Positions 12,501-23,369 of a stretch of DNA of 64,000 nucleotides are shown piece after piece. Source of the DNA: Trichuris trichiura. Its lineage: Eukaryota > Nematoda > Enoplea > Trichinellida > Trichuridae. The DNA lies in assembly GCA_037903355.1 (NCBI GenBank), contig JBAJFE010000039.1:186001-250000 (forward strand), in the 5' to 3' direction. A program made the position numbers and the translations under genes. Each line of letters begins with the position of its first letter. The first letter of the stretch is position 1. Under the pieces are notes generated by a model, which was not told the origin of the DNA, ran no database searches, and worked only from the letters and a program-made list of their open reading frames with translations.

Positions 12501-13519
12501 TGCGACGTCTGGGGAAGCTGGTAGTGGGTGGAGGTAGTGAAACTATGATATACCATCGCAAGAAGGCATTAAATATATGCCATTCGGATGTTTTCGGACT
12601 TCAGTAGCGAGAATTAATACTGCAATTAAATAAGCATTTTTGTGAACCTGGAAAGTCGCTGCTTGGAGCCTCATCATACTCACATTGTTAATGCTCACTT
12701 AGAATGTAGTCAGCAGAAGAAGTCTAACCTTGCCAGAACGTCTAGCGCAGCACTGGAAAGTGGGTATTCCACGCTTCAAGAACTTTTCTGCTATGAATAA
12801 TTGCTCTCGTGAATTAAATTTCAATTGGCTTTTATTTTCTGAAACTTTGTGGAAGATTCTCAATTTGCAAAAAAAAGAGAACGCAGCGCGCAGCTTTTTC
12901 TATGCCTGTGTGAACGAACAGTAATCGTTTGTTCGTTTAAAGCGCAATTTCTTAACAATCATTAACCTTGGCAGTGCAGAGGATGACGTCTAGAATTTTT
13001 TCCTAAAGACGGGCCATCGATTGTGATTACTTGCTTTGAATGTACATTGGCGACAATGGTACCATCGTTTAATCTTGCAGTCCTTTCCAAGCTGGAAACA
13101 CGTTTTCAGCTGAAACCAGTCAGATTTCGGCACTTTCTACTCCATTTTCTACCCCGCAAATTCCGTAGCGAATAATATAAAGCGACAGCAACGCGTAGGG
13201 TTGCGCTCCATTTTAATCGCTTTGTGAGGCAATGTGCAACCCTGAATAGATCACGTAAAGACAGGACTATGGTTACTCGCTTTCCAAATTCAGTACCGAT
13301 AAGATCATTTTTTGAAAGCTGATTGTTCATTACTATATGCTAGAAGCATGGCGTTGCGTGCATCATACGCATACTGATATACATGGTACCTTCAAGATTG
13401 CCCCAGAACGGACAACCTGGAGCAATAAAAATACCTTAACCATTGGGTTTGAGTACCAGTAAGTTAATCATTTTTGATGGTTAAATCACGGTTTTTGAAA
13501 AGCACAGAGGTATCCCTAG
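9561..13519. other. Gene-poor region with unassigned open frames
   Basis: Several open frames of 60-120 codons occur (for example plus-strand 11191-11556 and 12011-12196), but none has recognisable motifs. Overlapping frames at 11190-11560 are Lys/Arg-rich in two phases, which suggests composition rather than conservation. I see no gene I can support. Probably old repeat debris. Confidence 0.4.
10028..10060. repeat. Tigger-like terminal inverted repeat copy
   Basis: CGGCGGATAACGACGGCCGA followed by CTGTATATATATATG closely matches the sequence at 20217-20247 next to another Tigger fragment. It resembles pogo/Tigger termini (rich in GTTATCCG) with a TA-rich flank. No transposase was found directly beside it. 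Confidence 0.45.
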
Positions 13520-14020
13520 GTTTAGTTAAAGCTTTCAAAAAATTCTTTCTTCGCATGTGTCCCACTTATGTGGGGTCTGCGGCTTTGGTAATCTTCTTCC
13601 AGTTGCGTCTCTCATGTACTTGGTCGTGCATGATTTGTAGTTCCTTTAGACCTGCTTGCATTTGTCCATCCGTCTTAGTTTGGGTCTTCCACAAGGGCGT
13701 TTTCCTTCTATTTGAGTGTGCAGTAGTGGCTTTTTCCCGGGATGAATGTCTTCTCGTCAGAGTACATGCTCAAACCGCCCCTGGCGTTTCTTCCTGACTT
13801 TGTTTATTATAGATGCCACCTCCGTTGATAATCTTACTATTTCATTTGGGGTATGCTGTAATCTACTGATTCCGAAAGTGCGTCGGTACATACTCGTTTC
13901 CATGAAGTTCAACTGGTGTGCATCTTTTTTGGTGATAGCATTCAGAAGCGTACAGAACCGCTTTGCAGATGGCAGTGCAGTAGACTTTTGACTTTAGTTT
14001 TTGCGGAAGCTTTTTACCAC
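13520..14020 (-). mobile_element. LINE (non-LTR retrotransposon) 3' reverse-transcriptase remnant
   Basis: Read on the minus strand in changing frames, the region gives the C-terminal tail typical of LINE ORF2. It runs from KSKVYCTAICKAVLYASECY, through a VRKKRQGRFEHVL-type 'RWYGHV' block, to GKRPCGRPKLRR and a final WKKITKAADPT. This order (Y-A-S-E-x-W, R-G-H-V, G-R-P) is the usual RTE/Jockey-like C-terminal order. Internal stops and frameshifts show it is dead. Confidence 0.7.
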
Positions 14021-15614
14021 ATAAGATTTCAGTCAAAGATTTCCAGACTCCTTGAAATTCTGTATCGTCTACATTTGACTATAAGCTCATACATACTTTC
14101 TCCACCCTCATGAAGATCTGCCATGAGGCAGTCCAAGAGCAAACTTTACATACACAGAATAAAATAGGCCATAAGCTTCACTTGGCTCGACGACTAAACG
14201 AGGTAAAGGAAAAGTGCTATGGCTCACACGGCTCTGAGTAGGCCTGAACTGACAAGCCACTAAAAGAACAAGGATTGAGAACTTACTCTGGAGTATGGTT
14301 CATCTTCAACTTTCATACTACCACATGTTCAAAAACGTCTATTGTTTTCTAATTAAACAAACGTGATAAGCAAACGATATTTACTCTTCCATCACGATCT
14401 GATGATTTCTTGTAATAACCTGATCTGGTAGGCAGGAAAATTTGTTCATGTTCAATACAGAACCAGCTGTCATAGATTTCACTACTTAACATAGGAGAAA
14501 GACGAAGTAAGCACTTATTTCTCTGAGCACTTAAGATTAATATACGCTTATGACGAACTACGTTTTGCTCTGAAAGTTTTTGAAAAGATGAACGAGGAGT
14601 ATCATCGTAAATGTAATGAAGAAAAAAATTAAAATTTCTGTTACTAAAGAATTTTTCAATGAACACTTGAGTATTGCTCGGTGACGTATCAGCCGTTAAA
14701 CAAAGTTCTCCAAGGAATAGCACAGATGGAAGAGGAAACCATAATTCATGTCTTCTTTTACTGTTGCCTTATACGTGCCATGCCAAGAGAAAAATGCAAA
14801 TTGGGGATTTCAAAAGAGCAAGCGAATACTAGACCAGTGGTACTGACGGAGCATTGTACTCACCATGTTGAACTTTAATACCACCATTCGGTATTATGGC
14901 ATTCGATATTTCAGCCATTCGGTGTTTTGACTTCCCGTCTTCCAACTTTCAGTTTTTCGACTTTTGGTTGTGTGACTTCCACCGGGTTACGATGTGACCC
15001 TGTCATGATTCACCCTAGCAAAAACCTATGCTGCCGTTTCGTGGCACCCCAATTTTAGAGCAGATAACTGCTTTTGAGTGCCCGTTTAGTCAGTCAGTGA
15101 TGCACATACAGCGCGGTGATAAGGAAACCGTGAAATATAAATTCAGAAATTTTTTAGGCTGAAGTGCGCACATTTGTTCCTTTTTGTCTCTCGAAGCTAC
15201 TTCTTCACTTGAACAACCCATTCAGAGTTTCATTATTAAAACTGCGACTAAGTTATCTGATGTACATAGAACAAAATATTACCGTTTTTCGGCCATTCGC
15301 ATTTCTCTATGATCCGGAATCAATTAAACGCAGGAAATTCAGGTGTAAGATAGTAGCGGCAGCCTTATTTAAGCTAGAGCTTAACACCGGAAAAATTGCA
15401 CTTCGGCCCTTTATTTTTCAGAGTCTGTAACAGTTCATGTGATTCATCAGAATTGCCTAAATATAACTAATGTTTGCACTTCTATCTGATTCAGTGTGCT
15501 GTGCTGATTGGGGAAAGCTTCTCTTAGAGTTATGAACAACTTTCTTCATGAAAGCATAACCAGGTTCTGCACCCATTTCGAGCTAACGTAAAGCCTATTC
15601 AAGACGGTGCAGTA
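14021..15614. other. Gene-poor region
   Basis: A 124-codon minus-strand open frame (14349-14723) has no recognised motif. At about 14884-14935 the units ATTCGGTATTATGGC, ATTCGATATTTCAGCC and ATTCGGTGTTTTGAC form a short degenerate tandem repeat. Nothing else is supported. Confidence 0.4.
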
Positions 15615-16166
15615 ATCTCATTTGCAGTCAAACTTTTATTATTATTATTATTATTATTGCTTTGAAAACATAATTTCTCCGAACGGATGTGTGAATCAGC
15701 ATTATGGTACGGATAAGCTACCCGTTCAAACTTTTATTAATATTGCGAAGCTTTCGGGGAACTCCTGTCCCCGTCTTCAGCGTATGAAAATGACAGAGGG
15801 AATTCCCTCTAAGCCCGTTGATGAAGTCTGAAATCAAACCGAAGCAAATGCCCTACCTATGGATGGATGAGCAATCATTAAGGAAAAATTCAGAACAAGC
15901 ACTTAGCAATTTCGGCGCTTACCATTGAACATTGACCTTACCATCATCGCTGACGACGGGACAAAGTTGGTCCCAAAAGCTCTGAAACTGCTAAGTTGTT
16001 GTTCTGAGTTTTTCCTTAATAATTGCTCATCCATCCGTTGGTAGGGCATTTGCTTCGCTTTGATTTCAGACTTCATCAAGGGGCTAGGCAAGAACCGTAT
16101 CGAAGATATGAAAATTCATCGTCGCGTTAAAAAACACCCGGCTTTCAATATTATTATTATTATTAT
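15615..16166. repeat. Palindromic repeat element flanked by TTA microsatellites
   Basis: The core 15815-16090 is an inverted repeat. GATGAAGTCTGAAATCAAAC with its following GAAGCAAATGCCCTACC and GATGAGCAATCATTAAGG at the left is mirrored by CTTAATAATTGCTCATCC and TTTGATTTCAGACTTCATC at the right. A (TTA)n tract lies before it (15635-15658) and another after it (about 16150-16166). The CTTTCGGG / CCGTCTTCAGCG motif pair is at 15748-15785. Parts recur in an intron at 29455-29610. Interpreted as a non-autonomous element. Confidence 0.7.
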
Positions 16167-16454
16167 CGTTGTTGTTAGTACCTACTGAGAAATGGAATTC
16201 AGCTTGCTTCTGAAGACATGTTTTCGTAAGGATGTCCTCAAATGAAATAATTTATTATGGAAAGAAAGCCGTTTAATGAGCTTCGATTTACCCAGAAATA
16301 ACACGGAGTTTCCCGCCAGTCTTCAACTCTAGAGTTGCGAGTGAATGAATTCGGCTGGGTAAGGCAATCCTTATTTTCGTTCATGGAACACGTCGTAGTT
16401 TGTATCAGCTTCGTAAATGTTCCCAGTAAAGTTTATTTCACGCTGGCACCCAAT

Positions 16455-16615
16455 GGTTATAAACCAGTTTCGTTCTGCAGAGCTTTCAGATCCACTCTTG
16501 ATCCGTCCTCAGCGGTAAAGACTAATAGAAATCGTCCAACTTCTAATTGGACTTTACCACTGAGCACAGATTAAAAGGGGACCGGAAATCTCCGGAGAAC
16601 GAAATTGGTTACATA
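16455..16615. repeat. Imperfect inverted repeat carrying the AGCTTTC/TCAGCGG motif
   Basis: AACCAGTTTCGTTCT at the left is mirrored by AGAACGAAATTGGTT at the right, and CCTCAGCGGTAAAG is mirrored by CTTTACCACTGAGC nearer the centre. It has the same general design as the palindromes at 8532 and 39738. A further diverged motif copy lies at 16731-16770. It has no coding content. Confidence 0.6.
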
Positions 16616-17111
16616 AGAGTTTACATTTATAGCTCTGAATACGTAACAACTTGAAATGGGTTCGTATATTCTTCAAGCTAGATTTTGATTACGGTGGTAC
16701 TCGCTTGTTAAAACTTATTTGAATTCTTATCGTAGCTTTCGGGCCTACTCCTGGCGCGTTTTCGGCGACAACTGTGAGGTGAAAGTCAGAATTCCGGAGG
16801 GTCAAAATTTTCGATGACCAGAAACGCTTGCTTTCAAGATTGTACTTACAAGTAGTTCATATTTTTCAAACTGGTGATACTACAATTCGTTTTACTAATT
16901 CAAGACTGATTATAACAATTTTCCATAAAAACAAATTTAACTTACAACTCTGGAATTTACTCTGCTTGAATGCCTTCACTGAGGCTAACAAGATGTGTAT
17001 CCGTCACACAGAAATTCCTTGTCGGTGCTGCGCAAGTTTTACAAATATTGAATTTTAGCGCGCATTAGGAGAGAGTGAAAAAGCAGACGAGTCCTTTTCT
17101 GACCTGGCACC

Positions 17112-18824
17112 ATGACTTCAAATTTTGACTTGATTGACGTCAAATGGCGAAAATGGATTTGCATATTGTTATTTATTGCTGCATTATCAGGAGCGACTGC
17201 TGCACGACGAAGAAGGACTCAGAACAACTACTTCCAGAGCTACTCAATGCATACCACAAGACCAGCATTTTCAAGCGTTCAGCATCCGGTACCTGCTGGA
17301 ATTTTGCTTCGTATAACACAAAATGGGTTTGACGAAATCTCTTCCGCAGTTCGGAACAGCCTAAGAATCGCCCTACCAGGGCTTACAATTCGCAATGTGG
17401 GTAGAGCTGACGTTCTTAGAGCTCATATCAATATAGAAGAACTTAAAGTAGCGACATTTGATTCTTTTGATCACTTTCGTCTGATGTTGCAACAGAATAC
17501 CGGAGAACAAATTCGACTATCTGCTAGGATCGGTAGACTTGCACTAACAGTTACGGTTTCAACTAATCGAAAATTAATACGCAGAGTTACATTCACTGTT
17601 GATGCTTCAGACATAGAATTTGATATTGGTCTCAGTTTCTCTGCTAGTCCAGGCGGAGAACTAAGAGTGGCCATCGTTTCATGCGACTTTAGCATTGGAC
17701 GTGTGAAGATTTTCACTGAGAGACTAGAGGGTTCCGGTTTGCTTTGGCAGCTTGTGAGATCTGTGCTGCGCTCCAATCTCCGCCGTTTCGTTAACAGAAG
17801 GCTGTGTACGGTTTTGCAAAATCACGTTCCTGGAGAAGTCGACACTCATTTAAAACATGGAGGAAATGAAAACTTGGCTCGCGGTGATGCTTACAATTTA
17901 GGCTTAATTGGTAGTAAGGGAAACTTAGGAAAACCAAACGGTTCATTTATGAGTATTTTCGCGCAGAAGCTAGAAAAAGCTCTTCGCCAGCTTTACATCA
18001 ATTTCGGTTTGGTAGAAAGCCCTTCAGTTCAAAATAAAGGTAGTACTGTATTCATCAATATTCCTTTGAATGGAGAAATACATGCTGGTCTTAAATCCAG
18101 AACAAACTTAGCAAGACACACTATGGATGACACTGGAATGAACGGTAACAAAATGCTCTATATTGGTATAAATGAATTCGTGGTCAATACATTGTTAAAT
18201 AGCCTTTACCACATTGGTGCATTGAATTTTACGCTGAACTCTACCAACGCTCCAAAGTTGGAAAACTTTCTTCAGACAGATTGTGAAGCTGTTTGCCTGG
18301 GAACACTTTTACCAGAAGTTGCTGACGTTCATCCTGACAAAACCTTCAGCCTAATGGTGGCGGTTAACAAAGCCCCTTTCGTTCACTTCAGTGCGCGAGG
18401 TATCCACCTAAATTTTACTGCTGCAATGTCAGCGTATGTCGATGACGTTTCTCCAAAAGTGTACGTAATGAGAAGTGATATTGTAATAGAAGCAAGTGTG
18501 ACTTTACGTGTTAGTAACCACAGGCTGCATGGTACCGTCAAAGTTCACAAATTTCTGTTTAAACCAAAAGACGAACTAAACTTCAGTGAAACCGTGGTGG
18601 AGCTTATTAATGAAGTAGCTGGGAAAGCAATTGAAACGGAACTGAACAGAATCTTTGAAGCAGGTGTACCACTGCCAACGTTTGATCTGTTCAGTATGAC
18701 AAATGGAGCCATTACGCATGTATTTAAAGGTCTTTGGATAGATCTAAATTTCCATTTCAATAATGCTGCCTTGGCTAAACTTATTCGAAAGATACTGAGC
18801 CATTCAAGTTCAAATAACCGATGA
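17112..18824 (+). CDS. BPI/LBP/PLUNC-superfamily secreted lipid-binding protein
   Basis: One uninterrupted frame of 570 residues from ATG at 17112. The N-terminus has a charged start then a hydrophobic stretch (WICILLFIAALSGATAA, about 15-31), read as a signal peptide or signal anchor. The fold family is indicated by PAGILLRITQNGFD at about 61-74 (start of the BPI barrel), alternating beta-strand pattern throughout, and two cysteines at 191 (VSCDFSIGRVKIF) and 232 (NRRLCTVLQNHVP) placed like the conserved BPI N-domain disulfide. A second barrel-like half follows a less ordered linker at about 240-275. Family members bind lipids or LPS extracellularly and include neutrophil BPI, LBP and CETP. 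At 570 residues it is longer than the usual 450-490. The start lacks a nearby splice-acceptor signal. The assignment to the superfamily is good. The ligand is unknown. Confidence 0.8.
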   Translation: MTSNFDLIDVKWRKWICILLFIAALSGATAARRRRTQNNYFQSYSMHTTRPAFSSVQHPVPAGILLRITQNGFDEISSAVRNSLRIALPGLTIRNVGRADVLRAHINIEELKVATFDSFDHFRLMLQQNTGEQIRLSARIGRLALTVTVSTNRKLIRRVTFTVDASDIEFDIGLSFSASPGGELRVAIVSCDFSIGRVKIFTERLEGSGLLWQLVRSVLRSNLRRFVNRRLCTVLQNHVPGEVDTHLKHGGNENLARGDAYNLGLIGSKGNLGKPNGSFMSIFAQKLEKALRQLYINFGLVESPSVQNKGSTVFINIPLNGEIHAGLKSRTNLARHTMDDTGMNGNKMLYIGINEFVVNTLLNSLYHIGALNFTLNSTNAPKLENFLQTDCEAVCLGTLLPEVADVHPDKTFSLMVAVNKAPFVHFSARGIHLNFTAAMSAYVDDVSPKVYVMRSDIVIEASVTLRVSNHRLHGTVKVHKFLFKPKDELNFSETVVELINEVAGKAIETELNRIFEAGVPLPTFDLFSMTNGAITHVFKGLWIDLNFHFNNAALAKLIRKILSHSSSNNR

Positions 18825-19087
18825 TCTGCTGTCCTCAAATGCTCAGACGATTCAAGTCTTTGTAAGTCAGGAAAACCGGAGAAGCGTTGTCTTGAAAATG
18901 GTGGCAAAAGGTTTCTGTACTTTAATTTCGTCTCACTGAAATAATTCGTGCACATTATGAACGTAAAAATATTTTGTCTTAACTCAAAGCAGAAAATTAC
19001 CCAGCGGCTAGTCACACTGTCCAGGTGCAACATCATGTTGTAGTCCCCTTGTAGCCACGCACTCACTACGAATTCTTACTCATAGAA

Positions 19088-19552
19088 CAACTGATATGCT
19101 CTTGCGTTTTCGGAGCTGATTTTCTTCGCAGCTATGCAGAACAGATAGAGTTTGCTGATGTGTGCTTAAAAGGTCGTCTCCTAGACGCGGTGCCGCTTAG
19201 CGCACTAAGCCGCCACGTTCAGTACCGAACCAAACGTCTTGCCTACTACTGCGCTCAGCGGCATTTCTTAAACGCAGCCGTTGTCAAAGAGGAAGAAAAT
19301 ACATTGGAAAGCAGCGCGATACCTGAGCGCACTGATCGAAAGTCGAACCGTTTCAATCCCAGCCGCAGTTTCACGATTTAATCATATCTAATGAAAAACT
19401 GTTCTACGTCAAGCCCTGATGTACTAAAGCTGCATTCTGTTTCGTTCAAACAGGAAAGAGCTCACCAGTTCGTGTATCGCTCAGCCAAGTCCCAGCCTAC
19501 CTTCGCCCAGAAGTTGAACGCCAAATTAACCAAATATTAGAAAACGAAATTA
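19088..19552 (+). mobile_element. Ty3/gypsy retrotransposon fragment (protease end and RT start)
   Basis: One frame at about 19088-19200 reads FGADFLRSYAEQIEF then RLLDAVPL, the C-terminal block of gypsy proteases (typically LGADFL...LVDV..RRLIDA). About 250 bp further on, another frame gives VPAYLRPEVERQINQILENE, the conserved segment in front of the gypsy reverse transcriptase (RPEVxxQIxxxLxxGII). The RT proper is missing: the sequence runs straight into a Tigger fragment near 19555. A stop between the two blocks (after NPSRSFTI, 19381) confirms decay. Confidence 0.65.
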
Positions 19553-19554
19553 TC

Positions 19555-20250
19555 AGACAATTTACCCATTTTCTGTAGGTAGGCTCAGATCCCCTGGAAA
19601 CCGGCCAGTCCTATGGTTTCCTGAACTTGTTGGTAGCGAAACTTCTCACCTTAAAATTTTAGGCTCCGCAGCTACCGGAGCTCTATCTGAAAACATTGTT
19701 ACAGGGAACTGCCTCTTCCTTTTCTTCGCTTCATCGAATAAATCTTGTAGTGGCTTCAACGAAACCGTTACTCCTCGTGTAACCATGATGCCACGTTCCA
19801 TGGATCGATCATATCGTTTAGGACCTACGCCTACCGGAAAATACTGGCAAGCTTTTGCAGCGTCCAATCTGAGAGTGTTTAGGCTCCTGTATCTTCCATA
19901 ACGTCGTCGTCGCTGCCCGTATGTGATTGCATCAGTTCTTCGAGTTCCTCGTTGGTGAACAGTTTTTCAAAATCCTCTGTGTGCTCCCTGATACTGTCTT
20001 CTGTCATGTCGGAAAAACTCTCACCTCTCAATTCCTTGGTAATATTCACTATGTCCATGACCACCTCATCGATGGCACCTAAGCCCTAGCATTCATTGAC
20101 TGCGTCTCCCCACAAACGCTTCCAGCAACCGCTGACTGTTCTAGGCTTTATCTCGTGTACTGCAGTGTAAAAGACGACGCCACTATTTCACGCCGGCAAA
20201 CCACGTTGTATAGAATCCGCGGATAACGAAGGCCGACCGTATTAATATAT
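19555..20250 (-). mobile_element. Internally deleted Tigger/pogo transposon
   Basis: Two adjoining minus-strand frames (20064-19879 and 19867-19646) give the C-terminal part of a Tigger transposase. These are ITKELRGESFSDMTEDSI and LFTNEELEELMQSHT (the 'EELTNEELxEL' block), then MERGIMVTRGVTVSLKPLQ and DEAKKRKRQFPVTMFSDRAP (the 'KVxRxVxxALxCYxxIYxEKK' tail). A terminal repeat-like sequence CCGCGGATAACGAAGGCCGA lies at 20218-20237. The DDE catalytic core is absent, so the element is deleted and inactive. The end nearest 19555 is shared in inverted orientation with 9388-9558. Confidence 0.7.
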
Positions 20251-20998
20251 TCATATCAAATACACCAAACACACGTTCGTAGATTTGCTATTACCTGCAG
20301 TGATGCTGACAACATTACACACGCAAGTTTATATGCTTGAAATAATGTGCAGCATGCTTCGAAAACTATAACCGCATCGATAGTAATCGACTTTGCTGAT
20401 TTACAATTTCTATCGTTCAAAATTCTTTGTAAGCGACTCGACGCGTCATTTTAATCTTTCAAAATGCATGACTTTCGGAGCATTCTGGATGAAGGATTAT
20501 TTGCTGTACGTTCAACATTTTAAAACGTCAGCTGGTCCAGTCTGCCTCGACATTTCACCGTACTTGATATACATGCAGTTTGAAAATGTAAGCGACACAA
20601 CTGGTGAAGGAAACGGCAGAGCCGATTAAAACAACTTTCAAATATGCCACGTTCTGTTAGTATCACAAATTCGGCCTACTTTGAAAACGCGAAACTGTTT
20701 ATCCCAGATTGTTTAATATCCAACGTATGGCCCAACGAACTTGAAGTTAGTAATGTTAGAATTTGGTTTATGTGAACTCAACAGGTTTGTCCAATGCTTA
20801 ACGAAGTAGCAATAAACGGGATCGTTATTATATCGACCTTCTTCGTCGAAACTGGACTCCGGCGGCGTTAAGGATAAAGAGTCCTTGCAAAAGCTATTCC
20901 CACTTACGATATGCAACGCAAAGAAATTGAATACGATTACTATTTCGAAAGAGAGGGTGTCTTTTAACAGGCTTAGGTTGTTTCATAGTTGGTCTTTT
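20251..20998. other. Intergenic, nothing recognised
   Basis: Short open frames only. The 14-mer ACGATTACTATTTC at 20933-20946 recurs exactly at 21298-21311 and brackets the palindrome described next. Confidence 0.4.
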
Positions 20999-21290
20999 GG
21001 TTCACGGATTCGGCCGGTTTGATATGTCTGTAAATAAACTTCAAAATGCCTTATCAGCGAATGGATGAGCAAATTGCTAGAGAAAATATAGAACAATTCT
21101 ATACCGTAAGTTTCCGAAGTGCTCTTGTACCGTCGTCAATGGCTTTCTTACACTGCTGACGACTGAACAAGAGCAGTTCCGAAACGTACGGTATAGAATT
21201 GTTCTGTATTTTCTCTAACGATTTGTTCATCCGTTCGCTGGTTTTGAAGTTTATTTATAGACACATCAAACAGGCCAAATTTGTGAACCG
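20999..21290. repeat. 292-bp palindromic element bracketed by 14-bp direct repeats
   Basis: GGTTCACGGATTCGGCCGG at the left is mirrored by the right end (GGCCAAATTTGTGAACC). The arms continue inwards for over 100 bp with GAATGGATGAGCAAATT and AGAGAAAATATAGAACAATT mirrored at 21183-21240. The centre is near 21150. The arms share GGATGAGCAA-type sequence with the palindrome at 15815-16090, so the two are relatives. Exact copies of ACGATTACTATTTC lie 53 bp outside the left arm and just outside the right arm. Confidence 0.75.
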
Positions 21291-21347
21291 AAGGTAAACG
21301 ATTACTATTTCACCAAATAAAGACTAATTTCTACCATAATTTTCAAA

Positions 21348-22654
21348 TTATCTTGCCTTTTCAACAGGGGTGTCACCACGCTTTGAGCGAACGAGAACTT
21401 CTCGAAACGAAGGCGGTAGTTTGGCTCTAGGCGGAGGACAAACAGTTTTGACATTTGAACGTCCACCTGGAACGCCGAACTGGTCGCAAAAACAAGAAGC
21501 GGCATTGATGTCTTCGAAACCTAACCAGGTAGACATCGTTTCCACTGGAATCTGAAAGGTTTGTTGTCTATCTGGGAAAGAGCAAAACTAATTTATACCT
21601 GATGAATATACCTGCCATAAGCTTTCTTTAAAGCCATTAACACGCGAGTTCTCATGGTCAAAACGTGGTAGTTTGCCAGGCAGGCTTGCAAAAAGGTGGC
21701 TTTTTTCTTAATACTGCGAAAATACTGAACATAATCGCAAGTATGGAACGATATCCAGAGATTGGCTGCAAATCTCAACTCTGGCGACACCATTGAACTT
21801 CTGTGCTTTCGAAGCATGCTGAAGTTATTTTAAGCAGAAAAATTAAATGTTATTAGAAAAGGTAAAAACCTTAAAATATGTATGGAGTCGAGATCAAGCA
21901 AAATAGCATAAGAAGCAAACTCTGGCTTATTGCTACTGTCAGCCCCATTCTCGGTGAGTTCTTCTAAACCCAACAGGCACAATCTTATGTTTTCTAAAGT
22001 ACTAATAATACAGCACGCATTGAAAATAACTTTTATGTAACTGACCAGCATTCAGCGCTTCACTAAAAACGCCTTCCGGAAGTATAGATAGTCTGTATGA
22101 CGCGTAAATAAAAAATCTGACGCACATTTCTAATATTTTCACCGCGTCTTGACACAAGATCATCTGTTGCATAATTTCCTAAAAGTTTTTACGTCAAGTA
22201 AATAACATGAACGTGAAACAAAGGTACCCTTCTAATCATTTTTATGCGACTGGCAATAAAGTCATACCAGCTGGAAAGAAGACTATCTTCCGTGGGTTCT
22301 TTTGCTATAACATGCAACAACATGTGTTCCATTGTTCTATTTAGTGCTTCCATGGATCTAATTTCGTAGGGCAAAGAATCTGCCTAATAACATGAAAATA
22401 GGAAAACAAATGTGCATAGAACGTTCCTATAACCGGACTGCATACCGAACCTGCAGCAGATCGAACGAATTCTTTGACCATTAAGGAAGGATCAGCTTTA
22501 TTGCCATCACTACCCTCTTCACAGGCAGCTAAGCTTTCGTAAAAAGAAAAGCGATGTCGCAATTGCCTCTCGTATCTTTCCTTCTCTGGACACATAGACT
22601 GACATAGCCCAACTAACGGTTCAGCTGCATCCAGACGCATAGTAACTGGTTTGC
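21348..22654 (-). CDS. SAC3/GANP (MCM3AP-like) mRNA-export scaffold, 5' end unresolved
   Basis: Six exons join in frame on the minus strand: 22654-22446, 22383-22228, 22178-22046, 21993-21870, 21800-21599 and 21551-21348 (stop). The translation follows the SAC3 domain of MCM3AP closely. It has GLCQSMCPEKERYERQ (the M-C-P-E-K-E-R signature), ADPSLMVKEFVRSAAGS, LPYEIRSMEALNRTMEHM, WYDFIASRIKMIRR, VRFFIYASYRLS, then SPELRFAANLWISF and RTRVLMALKKAYGR. SAC3 proteins are the scaffold of the nuclear TREX-2 complex, which links transcription to mRNA export at pores. The first listed exon begins in phase (2 nt before a codon), so at least one upstream exon is missing from this model. I tested candidates at 22680-23100 and none fitted. 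The protein ends soon after the SAC3 domain, so it lacks the long MCM3AP acetyltransferase region, at least downstream. It is transcribed away from the DNA-PKcs gene. Confidence 0.85.
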
Positions 22655-23369
22655 CTGTTCAAAATATCTACGTTAAAATCTACACTGATATTTTAGAAAC
22701 TGCAAGAGAAAGTATTGACATGACGCGCACACTGAGTTTGTGTACATCCATCATTCGTAGCATATAGCTACAGAAGGATAAAATCTTGAAGGCTGCAGAA
22801 GTTACCGTTGGAAAAAGGAAAGCAGTTATTCTTAGTGGGCCCTAAGTAATGGACAGATCGGATAGTCTATTATGTGACTGCTAATCAGCGGGTGCGGAAA
22901 TGGTGGGCTACCTTTGAGTTATTTCATTATTAAGAAAGCAATTTGCCTATTTATCAAGCTGAAACAGAAAGCAATAGAAGAAGGTAATGAGTCTTGCGAA
23001 TCACTTCGGATACCTTACAGCGCTACAAAACATTCATAAGAAGACTGTACCTGCTTTCTTCTGAGCTCATCGTAACGGTTAGAAAAGCAGGCTAACTCTT
23101 CTCACTACATGAGGCACTACGTCACTTCTATTGAAGAAAGAATAACTTAGACAACAAACAGCTTATGATCATCGACAGCTGTACCGCTCACACAGTAAAC
23201 ATAACGGAATAATGCGACAACACTTATTCTTGTTTTAGTTCTGAATACGACTTAACTGTAGCAACTCTGTCATCAGGGTCTAATAGCTGTAATCAAAAAG
23301 TATTATATGCAAAATCTAATGCGTTGAATCCTTAGCGCCTTCCACAACTATGGAAATTCGACGGTATCC

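Noticed and set aside
14349..14723. Minus-strand 124-codon frame
   Set aside because: Looks plausible by length only; no motif, and the flanks are repeat debris.
15635..16166. CRISPR-like or regulatory array from repeated TTA tracts
   Set aside because: They are simple microsatellites flanking a palindrome in a eukaryotic genome.
18545..19066. Long minus-strand frame (173 codons) over the end of the BPI-like gene
   Set aside because: Antisense shadow of the BPI-like coding sequence.
22655..23100. FSNRYDELRRKQ frame near 23060 as the missing SAC3 upstream exon
   Set aside because: Attractive sequence and a GTACAG donor, but it ends in phase 0 while the first SAC3 exon needs a one-base overhang.
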